Positions 22,811 to 35,243 of a stretch of DNA of 64,000 nt are shown piece by piece. Below the pieces are notes generated by a model. The model was not told the DNA's origin. It made no database searches and saw only the letters and a program-made list of their open reading frames with translations. The translations under genes and the position numbers were made by a program. Source of the stretch: Didymella arachidicola (lineage: Eukaryota > Ascomycota > Dothideomycetes > Pleosporales > Didymellaceae); NCBI GenBank assembly GCA_016630955.3, contig CM049988.1, positions 248,001 to 312,000 of the forward strand, read 5' to 3'. Each line of letters opens with the position of its first letter. Position 1 is the stretch's first letter.

Positions 22811-23980
22811 TGTTGAAGCCGTGAAGCAGGCTCAAGCGCAAGCCGACACCAAGAAGACGTACGACTTCTTTTAAGGACCATTTAAGGCTGATCGGCCTCG
22901 CATTCTGCAGCCAGCCCTGTACTAATATCCGGCTCAGTGCTTATTGGCTGGCGAAGCGCTACACATAGTTTAGTCGCTTACTGTGGGTCGTGCTGCGCTG
23001 GATAGGACGCCTGAATATTCAGCGGATGCATGCATTCCGCCTCCTTCAGCACTTTAGGCAAGCCAACACGACCACTGCTGTGTCGGACTTGGTGCACAGC
23101 ATCGTTTAGTGATGTTACCAAACTCACTGTTGTATCACTCGAGCCAGTTTTCAGGCACGTCGCCTGCCACAGAGTCTCACTGCACGACAATGCAACGATA
23201 TGGCCCCCACAACGCTCGGCGTATGGCCCCCGCCAGTCAAACACAGGACTGTGGAGACTGATCACTGCAGCAGTCTTGCGCTTGCGCACGCGATGCATTT
23301 ATGCTGGCGTAAGAGCCGAATACCGTTGCTGTTGAAATGAAAACGCCAGGCAAGTTCGAGATCGCAGAGGCGCCTGCTACTAGTGTCCAGCTGCGGTGGC
23401 GAAGTCGGCCTGCACTACCCCGTGCCCCGCCGTCCAAATCATCTTCACACAAAGTTTCTCAACAACATCACATTATTCTTCGTAGTCATTGGTATTGTTG
23501 TGACTACGCGCCAGATTTTCAGCTTCGATTCGTGAACCATGCCAGTCTACTCAAGATCAAGTCGAGGTCATACGTGATTTGGTGCACATGGGTTTGGTGA
23601 TGCACAGCGACCCCTAGTACTGCGCGAACTGTGGATGGTGACATGCAGGTCCATCGCCAGTTAGCAAACGCGCCAGTCTCTCATCTGCCTCGGACAGGTC
23701 CCAACAAGCAAGATGTACAGTTGTGCAGAGTTGTCACAATTGATGGCCAGCTACAGTTGCCGAGAGTCTAGATACACATTCAAAACAAGCCATGTTTTCA
23801 ATTCCGAAACGAACATGTAACAGAACTAGTCGTCACTGACCTAGGCTACATTCACCCGCTTCAGCTCTAGAAGGTGATATAGTAATCGATTAGCCTCGCT
23901 GCCTGACCCGTTCTCCGGCCTCCTGAGGGACCAAAATATCATTCTAGCACGGCATATCCACGCATCACTTGCTAACCATA
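22811..23980. promoter_or_regulatory. Divergent intergenic region between two membrane-protein genes
   Basis: About 1.2 kb separates the divergent starts of the DUF3433 gene and the type II membrane protein gene. Open frames on both strands (for example 22978-23335) show no family features. No clear repeat was noticed. Confidence 0.4.
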
Positions 23981-25775
23981 ATGTACATTGATACAGCAGC
24001 TGCGAACAGTTGGTCGCGACAGCCACAGACCATTAACTCACCGCAGTACGCAAACCAGTCCCGCGAACCAGAAAGGCCTTTGCTTGACGAATCCCTCGAT
24101 GCTTGCGATGCGCCACCAACATACCTCGAGGCTACAACACCAGGCTTATATTATGGGAGACAAAGTGGTGAGGAAGGTGCAAACTTGTTGAATGGTGAAA
24201 AGCAGGGCTACAAGGAAGATGAATACAGAAAGAGAAGCTTCAGACAGAGACTCCGGATGCAGTGGATAAAATGGTTGGGCATTTGTATGCTGGTCATATT
24301 CGTATTGGCGGCAGGTGTAGCTTTCACAAGATCGGCGCGTAAGGACAGACAGGTATGGACCAAACCTTCAGTATCGACGTATTCAGCTGACAGGTCAGGC
24401 TACTGTTGTAACAGCAACGCAAGCTTCAGCACAAGCTGTGGCAACAGGAGCGTCCATCGGTGCAACATCGACACAACCCGCACGGCCAGATGAGTCTGAA
24501 GGCATGATTGCGCCTGACATTGTCGCAATCCCGTTGCCATCTTCAAGCAGACTCGCCACCGCGGCCACCTCAGCTCCTGCTTCGAAGCAAATCTACCCAA
24601 TTCGCTGGCCATCAAAATGTGGAATGAAGTACAACGTCAAGACGGAGGAGCACGACTTTGGCATTTCGAAGGAAATCAACATTAAGGAAACCATGCATCA
24701 GCTGGATGGTCCTTACAAACGCATCCAGGGATGGGTGCACATTACAAAAGCGCCTGCCGACCAAGCTGCTGGCACCGTGCAAGCAAGAACGTCATACGCC
24801 GTCTCGCCTTCGGTCGATGTAGACAAAGTCAAGTACGTATCGACCTCAAACAGCCTGACTATCGGAGGTGCATACAATACTCCGAGTATCGAGGGTCTGC
24901 CAACCGGTTCTGCCTGCCTGGGTATGTCAGTGGTATTGTACGTGGCACCTGGCGCCACGCTTGAAAATCTAAAAGTCGAAGCGGCGCATCTGGGGATGCA
25001 AATCCATGGCGGTGTCAATTTCACTGTTACAAATACATCGACCATCTCGTTAACGTCCGGAACTCTGGATGCGTCGATGTTGAACTCGCGACAAACTTAC
25101 CTCAAGACAACCTCTGGCACTATCAGCGGGAAATATGCGCTCGCAGATCTGCTGGTCATCGATACAAGAACGGGCTCGGTCAACATCGACGTGGCACCCG
25201 AGGGAGCTGCGGCAGGAGCTATCATGCCGGCCATATTCAGAGCGAACTCGCAATCTGGAAGCATGCGCGTGGACTTCGAGCGCAGACACATTCCGGAGCG
25301 CGACTATCAGACGTTCATCAACACCACAGTGGGTTCAATAGATGGGACGTTGATTCATGGCTCAAAGACTGAACTCAGCTCGGTAGCTGGATCCATGATG
25401 GCAGATCTCCTACCCTACAAGTCTGGAACTTTTGTGTCAACAGTGGAAACCAGCACGCATTCTGGGCAGATGAATGTGACAGTTCGCACGCCATACAAAG
25501 CCAAGGGCGTGCCCATGATGGGCTTGGTCAGCACGCACAAGAGCATTTCTGGAGGTTTGGGGGTGAAGTATCCGAAAGAATGGCAGGGTCATGTCGATGC
25601 CACTAGCTTGAATGGAGAATTGCATCTGCAAGGCAAAGAACTCGAGCTGTTGAGCGAGAACAATGAGCCGGGAAAGAACCACGTTGAAGCTAAGAAGGGA
25701 GGTGAAGGGAGTACGCTGGTCTTTGAAACAGTAAGCGGAGGCTGCGATATCAAGATCGGAAAGACGCAAACGTAG
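23981..25775 (+). CDS. Type II membrane protein with DUF4097-like repetitive ectodomain
   Basis: Two exons (23981-24352 and 24399-25775, 46-nt intron) give 582 residues. The N-terminal 95 residues are polar and Pro/Glu-rich with LLDESLDACDAPPTYLEA, a layout common in fungal single-pass proteins. One membrane span follows at about 97-117 (WLGICMLVIFVLAAGVAF). The ectodomain begins with an Ala/Thr-rich stalk and a Cys pair region, then many short strands of the type SGTISGKYAL and SGSMRVDFE, resembling the beta-helix-like DUF4097 fold by pattern only. It probably faces the cell wall. No catalytic motif is seen. The start is the first ATG; an upstream TTG is not used. Confidence 0.8.
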
Positions 25776-28700
25776 GGGTGCCAGCGCTGTGAAAGACTAA
25801 TAGGGACAAGCACAATAAAAATATTATGTCATACGCAATCAAACAAAGCACTCGTCAGGCATCGAACGGTGACTTCTCTCGTAAGAGTCTTCAAAGACAG
25901 GGCGGTGACGAGGTGAGTAAGGCAACTAACACTCGAGCATGAACGATTCACTGCATGTCAGAGACTACCACAAGTTCAAGTTCATCGCTCAAACGACTTC
26001 AGCCGGTGGGTTTGAACGTTTGAACCTTGCGCGCTCGAAGCTCCGTGATCGTTCACCGGTAGTTGCTCATGTGATGTCCATCCCGGGGACGCCTACGGCC
26101 GTTCGAGTGCGACTTGAGCTTGGCGTAGCTTGATTAGCGGCACGCGTAATATGCCTGCCGCGATCATTGCCGCACGTTGCTTTTGAGCGGCGAGCGATCT
26201 TCGTGCGAAAGTTTAATCCAACTGCTACCAATCTCCGCGCGTCCCGCACCGCAGCGGTGGCCTGTCATATCCAATGATCCGGGACATGGATCGCTGGTGT
26301 TGATATCAACTTCAGTCCCGGTATAGCTGATCATGAGGCCCAAGTCATACAACGAGACGTAGAGTCGGTTTGACTCTTCGGTAGATCTGGGAGGCAGATC
26401 GTCAAACGTATTGCAAAGCAAGCTGCCGTATACCAGTTGATCGATTCAAGTCCTTATAGATCGATGTACGTGTCTGAATCGTTGCCCTGGAGTGCGGTCA
26501 ACGCACAGCCACAAATGCGCGTGAAGGCAACGCTGGATATTGAGTCATCATCGCGACTCCAAGCAGATCGTTCTATAGAGGTATAACGTACATGACGTTC
26601 TTCGATTCAACCTAGGTCCATCGCGATCTCATACGATGGTGTCGTACCGGCTTTTTGGGCCTACTGGCGGTGAATGAGGGGTTTGTCTTAGTTGTTCAGG
26701 CTCTCGGTCGTTCTTGTAGAGCCGCGCGAGGGAGGCAGATCCTTCGGCATGCGCCGGCAACTTTTGCATGGTCTCAAGGCCCCTTACATCGACGTAAGGA
26801 TCCTGTGTGCTGGATTGCTCATTCCTCAACACCCAAGCCACGCAATCACCCACTCGGCTCGAACATAAGCTCATCTCAAGTTGTATTGCGTGCGTCAGAT
26901 CCAGGGCCGCTGCTGATAGTCGATTGCCGATTCCTTCGTCCCTTGTGTCATCGTTGACGATCTGCAGTCAGCATCAAGTTCGGTGGTCCTCTTCACAGGC
27001 TATACCTTGTCGGCGATCCTGATGTTCCCCGGCATCCGGTCAGATCAGTCTCGATGCATGACTACAGTGTCTATTCGCAACCAGCCAAGCGCGGGATGTA
27101 TCTGAAGTAGACAAACAACACACCATTTTTGGGATCTCGCTATACCGCATATGATGCCTCCTGCAGATGCCGCGTATTGGAGGGATGTTCTTGTACAACA
27201 GAACACGTGGGTTCGAGGGGGCAGGAAAAGACCAACAATGGCACGCGCTGTTAGGGTGTGGGGTGAGATGGCCGACCTGCCTAGTTAAGTTTTGCCTGCA
27301 TGGCGAAGCAAGGGAGAACAACTTCAGATCACAAAACTGTTCACTGAGACCATGGTATGGCATCACAGACGCAACCACGAGAAAATCTACAGGACGGCGG
27401 AAATCTTGCCTCAAGTTGTCGCCCATGAGCCAGACCCCCATGATCACGGAATTTGGAAGGGCATCACATCCAACGACCCATCGAGGCACAAACCCCCGAA
27501 TTCGCATCTACTAGGCACTTCTGCTCATGAACAACAATAGACCGTGGATCGAGTGACAAGCATGCCGTCCAGATCGAGCTTGTCGCCTCAATGGTCGCAC
27601 AAGACTGAACTTGAGCACTAGTCCATAAGGTAAGCAGCAAATGGGGAAAGAGTGAAATGATCTAGCTTGCGATCTCCTTGACCGGCATCAGCGATCATCT
27701 GAGAGGTGTTGATGCTGTGGACGATGAAGTCGGCTTATATCGTAATCCCGCGCATACGGTTTGGAACAGCATTCCCAAACTGTCATCTGTCAGTCTGACT
27801 CAGTGCCACATTGGATCTAGTGCGGCGCGCGGGCGATGAAGAACAAGATGAGTTTTGGAGTACAGCTCCTGCAGCCTCAGACGAGCAGAAGTCTTGATAA
27901 TTGTCCACGCGGGCCAGTAAGAAGAGCGAGACAAAAACCTCGGCCACTACTCCGCCGTGCGAAGGGACCGAGCGCAATCTGGGACGAATCAATCCGCTCC
28001 ATTTCAGAAATGCTGGTGATGGTGCGGGAACTGTTGCGAGGTTGGTGGATTTGTTCGCCCCTGACGGTTTGAGGAGCGTTTCGGGCTTGTCGCGTAGGTC
28101 GAAGCAAGCGCGTTGTTTGGCCGAGCGCGCTAAGCGGTTGCTTTCATAATACTAGCCCCGTTCGAAATCTTGCCCCTTCAGCCACTCTTGTTACTTGACT
28201 CTGTGTCGCTTACCCACATTAGCTAGCGTCTTACTGCATCTGGGATGATCCTACAGATGTACGGCCGGACTGCAGAAACACAGTAACATCGACACTCGAG
28301 TCTGCGTATTGCACCGACCGCACTCTCACCATTTCATCCTACCTAAACGATGCTTGATCTCCCAATTGGGTGATGAAACTCGTCTTCGGCCAAAGAGGAT
28401 GCTGCCGTCCTTCACAATCTTGCTGCCACTGACCGGCGCCTTCCTTGTTCGCGACATGCTAACTCAGGTAGGAGCGTGTCCACCACAGCCGAGTTAATGG
28501 TTCAGCCGCAGGGATCGCCTGTTGCTCTTCTACGAATTCTTCGTCCGCCTGAGCCGGCGGGATGATGAGAACATGAGCTGGCACCGCAATCCCAGTTGTC
28601 TCTAATCGCCTTACACGATCCCAGCAGCCCTGCGCAAGGCCCACCCTCCACTACAAGTCCCCACCTAGAAGCTCGTTTTGGTGAACGCTTCTACTGTCGC

Positions 28701-29290
28701 TGTTCCAGATTCTCTGCAGCCAAGGCGCCTCCCGACACTGCTCTCAAACCGCGTCCGAGTGGTTTTGTTGCGTCAAGTTTGTAAAGATCATTTTACCTCG
28801 TCGCTGCTCTCGGAACGCACGATCCCGTGTTTACAACATATACTACAACAGGTCCTCGACGTCCCCCATTTCACTCGGCTCCGTCATTCTTTGGTTTTCC
28901 CAGCCCATCTAAAGTCACGTTCATTCTTCTCAGGAGCGGGCTCCTAACCGCACTGGCTGCATTTGGGAACATTTCGTTCTCCGTTCACTCTTTTGTCTAA
29001 CCCTACAGTTCTTTTAGTCGCGTCACTGCACGCACTCAGCTGTGGTGGTACAGCGCTATCGCCTAGACACATTCTTTTTGACCGCCAGTAGTTTATTTCG
29101 TTACAGCTGTGAGTCTCAAGACGCCTCTCCTCCCTTACTTGCTCGGCCGAGTGCCCCGTGACGCGGCGCTCCTAATTCTGCACACTATCGATCGAACACC
29201 TGCACGGGGATACGGTCGACCGAATCCATCATTAACGTTGGTTCTAGATATATACGCCGAGAACAGCTTGAATAGAGGACGTGGCTAAAG
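25776..29290. other. 3.5-kb region without a recognisable gene
   Basis: Both strands were read. Open frames are short (longest about 155 codons) and none shows a family motif or intron-joined continuity. From about 28150 to 29290 the plus strand is pyrimidine-rich, as expected for a long 5' leader and promoter of the Rua1-domain gene. The middle part could contain a decayed gene, but I could not follow one. Confidence 0.4.
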
Positions 29291-31686
29291 ATGGCATTTA
29301 ATGCACCACAACAGTAAGGCTCTCCCGATAGACATGGGCTGCGGTCTAGGTCCTACATACTTACTGTGCCTATAGATACAGGCCATCGTCGAGCAAATCG
29401 TATGCCATGGGTCAAGCTTCGCCTAGCTCAGCAGCACAGATGTACGCCTATAATGGCCATCCCTTTCAGAGGCAGCAACTTCCAAACGGGTTGCCACAAA
29501 TGTCAAGACCCTCGCCGCCTCAATCCACGTGGGCTGTACCACATATCCACAACCCATACTATGCTGGACCCCAACGATCAATGTTACCAAGCCGAGGTGG
29601 GCATCCGCACTTCTTGTCCAAGGTAGATATTGCCACGTCTCAAGCGCCAGCATTCAGTGGCGCCGCCCTGCACAGTGGAGTGAGCTCTAGTGTGATGTCA
29701 ACGTCTGCAGAGTATTTCCCAAATGTGATCGATACTAGTACGTCTAGCCACAATTTTTCAGCACCCGATGCTAACTCGCGAAGGTCCGTGGGGTGAGAAG
29801 GTCTGTGAAGAGCTGGAGTCGTTCCCCTCATTCGATGCAGATGCCGCAGACTTCGGCCATGGTCTGATAGGCCAGGATGAGAACACGCCCATCATCGATC
29901 TTCGTCAATTTCAAGCTATGGGGCAACAGGACACTGAAAACTCGACACACTTCAGCAATCAAGGTCCTCGCCGTTTGTCCGAATCTTCGTTCTCAATGTC
30001 CAGCACAGGCGGAGGAATCTTCCCAGATGTGTCGTCCTATGAGGAGCTGGGTTCTTCTGAAGCAGTCTCGTACGCATCTGAGCCCGATTCATGGAACGCA
30101 GTCGAACCTGGGGCTGCTCATTTGATGTCACCGCTGGCTTCACCGAGGAAGTCGCAGTATGAGTCCCTCTCGCGCACCGGGGGCCGTGCTCGAATGTCTC
30201 CTGCGCCGCACAGCAACGTCAGATCATCTCCTTACACACTGGAAAGCACTCGGTTCAAACGCTGGTCTACTGGGCAGGCACCGACGTCGACGCCCAACAA
30301 CCCACCAGCAGTCCTTCAGATACCGGACCACTTCGCAACATATGATCCGCACCGCAATCCACATCACTCGATGCCCGCTTACCCGACAGGCGCAATGGCC
30401 GGCTTTGGAATGCCTCCACAACATGTATTATTTTCACAAGGCCACCAGCTGCAATCGAACGGTCCACCAATGTTCACAAGCCGTGATCAGGCCTACCATC
30501 TTGAAGTTCCTCGACCACTTCCCTCTCAAGGGCTTTTTCCCCTGCTCCAAAGCAATGTCGACAGACATGGCGGCTGCTCATCACATTTCGCAGACCTTTC
30601 GGATCCGCCAGACCTATACTCCTCTCTCTATGAAGAGCCTTCAAATCCACCTGAGTCAGACATGAACCCATCAGATCCTGATCTTGTGCCCCACGAGCAA
30701 GACCTTCGATTCAACGGTGACCTGTACACGCCGAGATGGGTGCGTGGGCATGGCAACAAGCGTGAGGGTTGGTGCGGTCTCTGCAAGCCTGGACGTTGGC
30801 TTGTGTTGAAGAACAGTGCGTTTTGGTATGATAAATCTTTCACACATGGTGTCAGCGCTGCTACTGGAGCAGCTTTCCAAGGTCCTCAAGACACTCGCCG
30901 CACAGAAGGTAACCTTGACGTGTGGGAAGGTCTATGCGGAAGTTGCGGCGAATGGATAGCGTTGGTCAGCAGCAAGAAGAAAGGGACCACATGGTTCAGA
31001 CATGCGTACAAGGTTCGTGTTTTCCCGGCATATTTATCGATTCCTGCCCACCTTCAATTCGAAGTTATGCACGTTGCGTCTAGTTTTGCTTGCTAACAGA
31101 GCCACTGCAACAGTGCCATACCCATGCCAAAGTCAGGGACGGGCCAAAGCGGCGCCGTGAAACGCAGGCAGGGCGAGCTCGTGCTATATCATCAGCATCA
31201 GCGTCTTCGTCCTCGCATCCGGTTAAGCAAGAAACAACGCCCGTCAACACAATTTCGCACCGCCACTCGACGCCAACACCAGTTGCAGGCAGCTCCGGGC
31301 TGCAAAACTTTGGCCTGATGAATTCGACTCCAACTGCGACGCCTTCTATGAGTACCACATCGTACGGAACCAACACATCCTATCCGACTCCATCGGCAGG
31401 GACCCCCTCTATGTATTTACCGCAGACGCCTACCACCGCAACACCATTACATGCGCTGCATACCCCCACAGCGGCAGCCTTCCCTGAGCTCCGCTACGAC
31501 TCAGCAACTACAAAAGAAGCGAATGTTGTGGGGCTGTTTCCCAATCCTCTTCAAGGATTCCCAAGTTTCTCTGCGCCATACTCAACACTGCCTCAGACGA
31601 GCCTCGCGCATCAAGTCAGTGAACCAGAACTTGTTGGCATTCGAGCAACGACCGCAAGCTTGAACTCGATAGCAAGTATGATTTGA
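29291..31686 (+). CDS. Transcription regulator with Rua1-type C-terminal zinc-binding domain
   Basis: A 23-nt first exon (29291-29313, MAFNAPQQ) joins across a 62-nt intron to 29376 and continues through 29407. A second intron between about 29690 and 29790 is required to change frame; its exact donor is uncertain. The third exon runs to 31012 and the last is 31114-31686. The long N-terminus is disordered and rich in Ser, Pro and Gln. The conserved domain starts at LYTPRWVRGHG and has WCGLCKPGRWL, FWYDKSFTHG, LCGSCGEWIAL, FRHAYK and, after splicing, CHTHAKVR. These Cys/His pairs define the Rua1 C-terminal domain, named from a glycolipid-cluster regulator of Ustilago maydis. The C-terminus is again low complexity. 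Target genes are unknown. Confidence 0.82.
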
Positions 31687-33100
31687 GGCTGGTGCGGCAT
31701 CGCATGTTACACGCCAGCTTTGAGGTTGCAGAAAAAGTCAAGTTTCACTGCACGACTTATTGGGGTGGAAGACGGTTCTTAAACCTGCCAGGATAGGTAC
31801 CCACTGTCCCCGGCCTCCCAGAAAGTTGGGGCTTGCACACGGCCTTTCCTGCGAACGAGGTAGACACGATTCCTAACGCTGATCGATTAGGCAGCAAACC
31901 GTCAGTTTTGTGTCACATCGTGGTCGCCGTGGTCTTTCACTGAATTCTTGCGCCAGGCCTTGACGGAGCGGCGACATCATACTCCTTTCTTGCAGTGTTG
32001 TAATTGGTGGTCCAGGTAGAGTGCATCACATTCTCATGGCGCAGTATTCCCGCTCGGTGTCCTTCCTCCAACCGCCATGCCTTTTCGCATTGCCTATTCC
32101 AGCGTTCTGTACATTTCTTCATCTCAATTATGCACTTCACGTCCGGCGTGGCCTTACGACTGACGACACGACACCACTGGGCACCACCAGTCCACATAGA
32201 TAGACTCTTTTTGTTATAGATATCCCCACACATAGAAGAAACACATGAAACGACCCCATGCTACACGGTTGTGCAACGCTCTCGCACGAACCCTCGGACT
32301 CGCCGACAACCCTGTCGTGACGGTGGCGTAATCGCACCGATGGGTTTGCGCTTCGAAACCCTCCCTGACACACGCCTCAGCCTCGAACTCAGCGGGGCAA
32401 CTGACCCGCCGTGAGATCGAAAGAGACATCTGACACTTGACACAAATCAGACGTGCTGAAACGCCACATGTGGCACGCCCGGACCTGTATCGGGTGGTCG
32501 GTATGAACGGGTGTTCGCTGATGGGGTAGCCTGGTCGAAGCGTCGCGGTGACGCGTCGCGAAGTGGCGGGTGCGCAGTACCATAAAATCACATTCTACCA
32601 GAAACTATCAGCAACTATCAGCAAAGGGAAAGGATGACTCGATATGCTGCAAGATGATTAAAGCCAGCTGCCCTGGTTGACACACGCTGGTTGCAACTTG
32701 TTTCTTGACATGGTGCATTAGCACTTGCGCAAGATTCTACGGTATCTCTCATGGTGCCACAAACAGATACATACAGCACAATCAACGGATATCTTGAGGA
32801 AATCTCGATGTGGCCAGAATGATGGATCTCCTGTAGGCTACAATCGGCTAGACCTTTGATCACTTCGATATAGCAATGATCACCTAGTCACAGATCGTCC
32901 GTGTCCAAGCTTTGAATTCGCCGTCGTCGATTCGACTTGGTGACATCGACTTCTATCTCGTACCCCCATTCTCGAGATCAACCATCACAGACTCTCATGG
33001 TCCCAGACAAGGCAAGCGAGATACATGATCAACGAACAGCAATCTGTACTCTATGTCTAGGAAATCTGATCTATCGCATATACCAAAACAAAGCACACGT
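31687..33100. other. Intergenic region, no gene recognised
   Basis: About 1.4 kb between two convergent 3' ends. A 125-codon frame at 32214-32591 on the minus strand is Arg/Cys-rich without motifs and I do not treat it as a gene. Confidence 0.4.
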
Positions 33101-34632
33101 CTATGACCAATCACCCTCATCTTCAAGCACCTCGCCACGCTCACTCGCACTGAGCAATTCCTTGACAGTCCAGGGCTGGTACGTGTATCCCGGCGGCTTA
33201 TTGGAGTTTTCAAACGGCGTGCCGTGCAGCAGGTGCTCCGCACACTTGTGGTAGTTATCTTGCGCATACACCTCCGGGTTATGGTAGGTGAGCCAGTCGC
33301 CGACCATCTTTGCCATGACTTTGGCGCTGGCGTCGGGGTCGTCCCAGTTTGTGTTGTGGAAGACTTCGCGGTTCTTGAAGCCCATTTTCTGCGCGCAGGA
33401 GACGCGCTCGAAGCTGTGTGGGTCAGTCTTGAGGTGCTTGTGTGAGGTTAGGAGGGTACGAACCGGAGCTTGTTGTGGACTTTGGTGGCGAGGGGAACGT
33501 CGCGTTTGCCGCCGAGCGCGAGGCATGTGGCCAGCGAGTAGGCGTCCTCCATCGCCATGGTGCCGCCGCTGAAAGAGGTCGGGAGGAAAGGGTGCGCTGC
33601 GTCCCCAAGCTGCACGACGCGGCCGCCTTTGGAGGCCCATTGCGGTTGCGGGTTGCGCCACATGAGTTTCCAATCGAGGACTTGGTTGTTAGGTGTTGCT
33701 TTGATGAGCTCGGTTACGAGAGGATCCCAGCCCTCGACCATTTTGAGCGCTCTGTCTGTCGAAGTCGTCTTGGACCAGCTCTCTTTAGAATTGCTATCCT
33801 CATCCTGCTTCAAGTCAGAGCCAATCGCGCTCGATAATATTGGAGGCGTACCTTGCAGGTCAGAAGCCAGCAAATGTCGTCTCCGCCCTTGCTGATGGGC
33901 ATGTGCGCCCCTGGGCCCATGTACATGAGCGACCGGTATTTGTGCCCCGCGAATTCCTTCGCGAGGATCGGGTTCTCAAGAGCTGGAGCTATTGGGAATG
34001 CAATCCGATACATGATGAACCCTGAGCTAATAGGATCATCTCTGTTGCCGTCGAGAACCTCCCGGGATTTTGAACCGACGCCGTCAGCTGCAACTACCAC
34101 GTCTGCGGTAAGCTCGCTTCCATCCTCTAATGCCACGCCACCCTGGTTGGCATTTTCAAAGAATCTCACCACGCGACTGTTGAATGTAACCGGAATACCG
34201 AGCTCTTTGGCATAATTGTAGAGAACGCTGTGCAGCTTCCTTCGGTAGATGCCTATGGAGGGATCCTTTGTATCGCCAGGTGCATGCATATTGATAGGGG
34301 AACCGTCGAATTTACGCAGCTGGAAGACTGGGGTGTACGCCACTGCTCGGACACGCTCCATGAAGCCGGGCCACTTCTTTGGCGTGTGGAGAGCTGGGGT
34401 CGTAATCATGATGACCTCTCCTGCGAAGCTGTCAGTCTACATATCACTACATGGTAGACGTCTACGGACCAGAATACTGCCCTTCAGGCGAACGTTCAAC
34501 CACCCGCACATCGTGGCCCTTGCGATAAGCTTCGATAGCGAAGGTGAGCCCTCCGATTCCACCGCCTATCACAAGAACCGAAATTCCTGTTGCTAGCTCC
34601 CTCTCCATCTGCGTGATTTGTAGTCCTGGCAT
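33101..34632 (-). CDS. FAD-dependent monooxygenase, salicylate-hydroxylase-like (class A)
   Basis: Four exons (34632-34470, 34420-33852, 33804-33464, 33413-33101) give 461 residues. The FAD-binding Rossmann motif VIGGGIGGL is at 22-29, the DG motif AADGVGS at 165-171 and the GD motif LGDAAHPFLP at 310-319, the three fingerprints of class A flavin monooxygenases in the right order. These enzymes use NAD(P)H and O2 to hydroxylate aromatic acids or polyketides. The exon joins restore the frame at each intron, so the gene looks intact. Upstream on the same strand are a Zn2Cys6 regulator and an anion-type MFS transporter, suggesting uptake and oxidation of one aromatic or nicotinate-like compound. 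The precise substrate cannot be read from the sequence. Confidence 0.88.
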
Positions 34633-35243
34633 GTTTGAATCTGCAAACCGATGGCTTGCAAGTCGTACTTTGTGTTTGTGGAAACAAGACTATTTTAGGG
34701 AGATAAAGCTTTGCATATATATTTGAGAGTTTGTATCTGCTACCACCCTTATTGATCTATTCGAGCGTCGGATCGTGATGTTTGATCGCGACAAGGCCAC
34801 GGTCACTCGTTGTGGGGACCTTGATTGCAAAGCACCACGAGCCTCATCTGGGTACAAGCAGGATCATTGGTCCGCCTGCTCGAGAGCCGCATTCCGGTAC
34901 ACCTGAGGGTACTTTTTCCGAGGCGTGGAGCTCATCGGCATTGGCAAGGCTGTAGCCGTGCTGTAAATAAGCCTAATACGCACGCAACAGACGAAATCGC
35001 GAACAAAAAGTGCAGGATCAGCAGTCCTTTGACCCTTGTGGAGGTGTTCAACGTGAAACTCGGAGTCCACGGACTGCGGTGGGCAGACGATGAAAGTCTT
35101 TCAGCATGTACGATGTTCGGCTCGTACCACGCGGCTCGGACCGGGGAGGCGGAAGGAAAGAAGATCAACAGCTACCTTCTTAATATAGCTTGGGACTCTG
35201 GTGGTGACGTATCCACCAGCGGGCTTATTCATATATTAGCACA
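34633..35243. promoter_or_regulatory. Promoter region of the FAD monooxygenase gene
   Basis: About 600 bases between the end of the Zn2Cys6 gene and the start of the monooxygenase gene. A TATATATTTG stretch lies at about 34714-34724, some 85 bases upstream of the start codon, and could serve as a TATA-like element. A 140-codon plus-strand frame here has no recognised features. Confidence 0.4.

Noticed and set aside
26000..28200. Several 80-155 codon frames on both strands
   Set aside because: Composition looks random and no two can be spliced into a recognisable protein.
33442..33895. Plus-strand frames of 112-131 codons
   Set aside because: Antisense to the third exon of the FAD monooxygenase.
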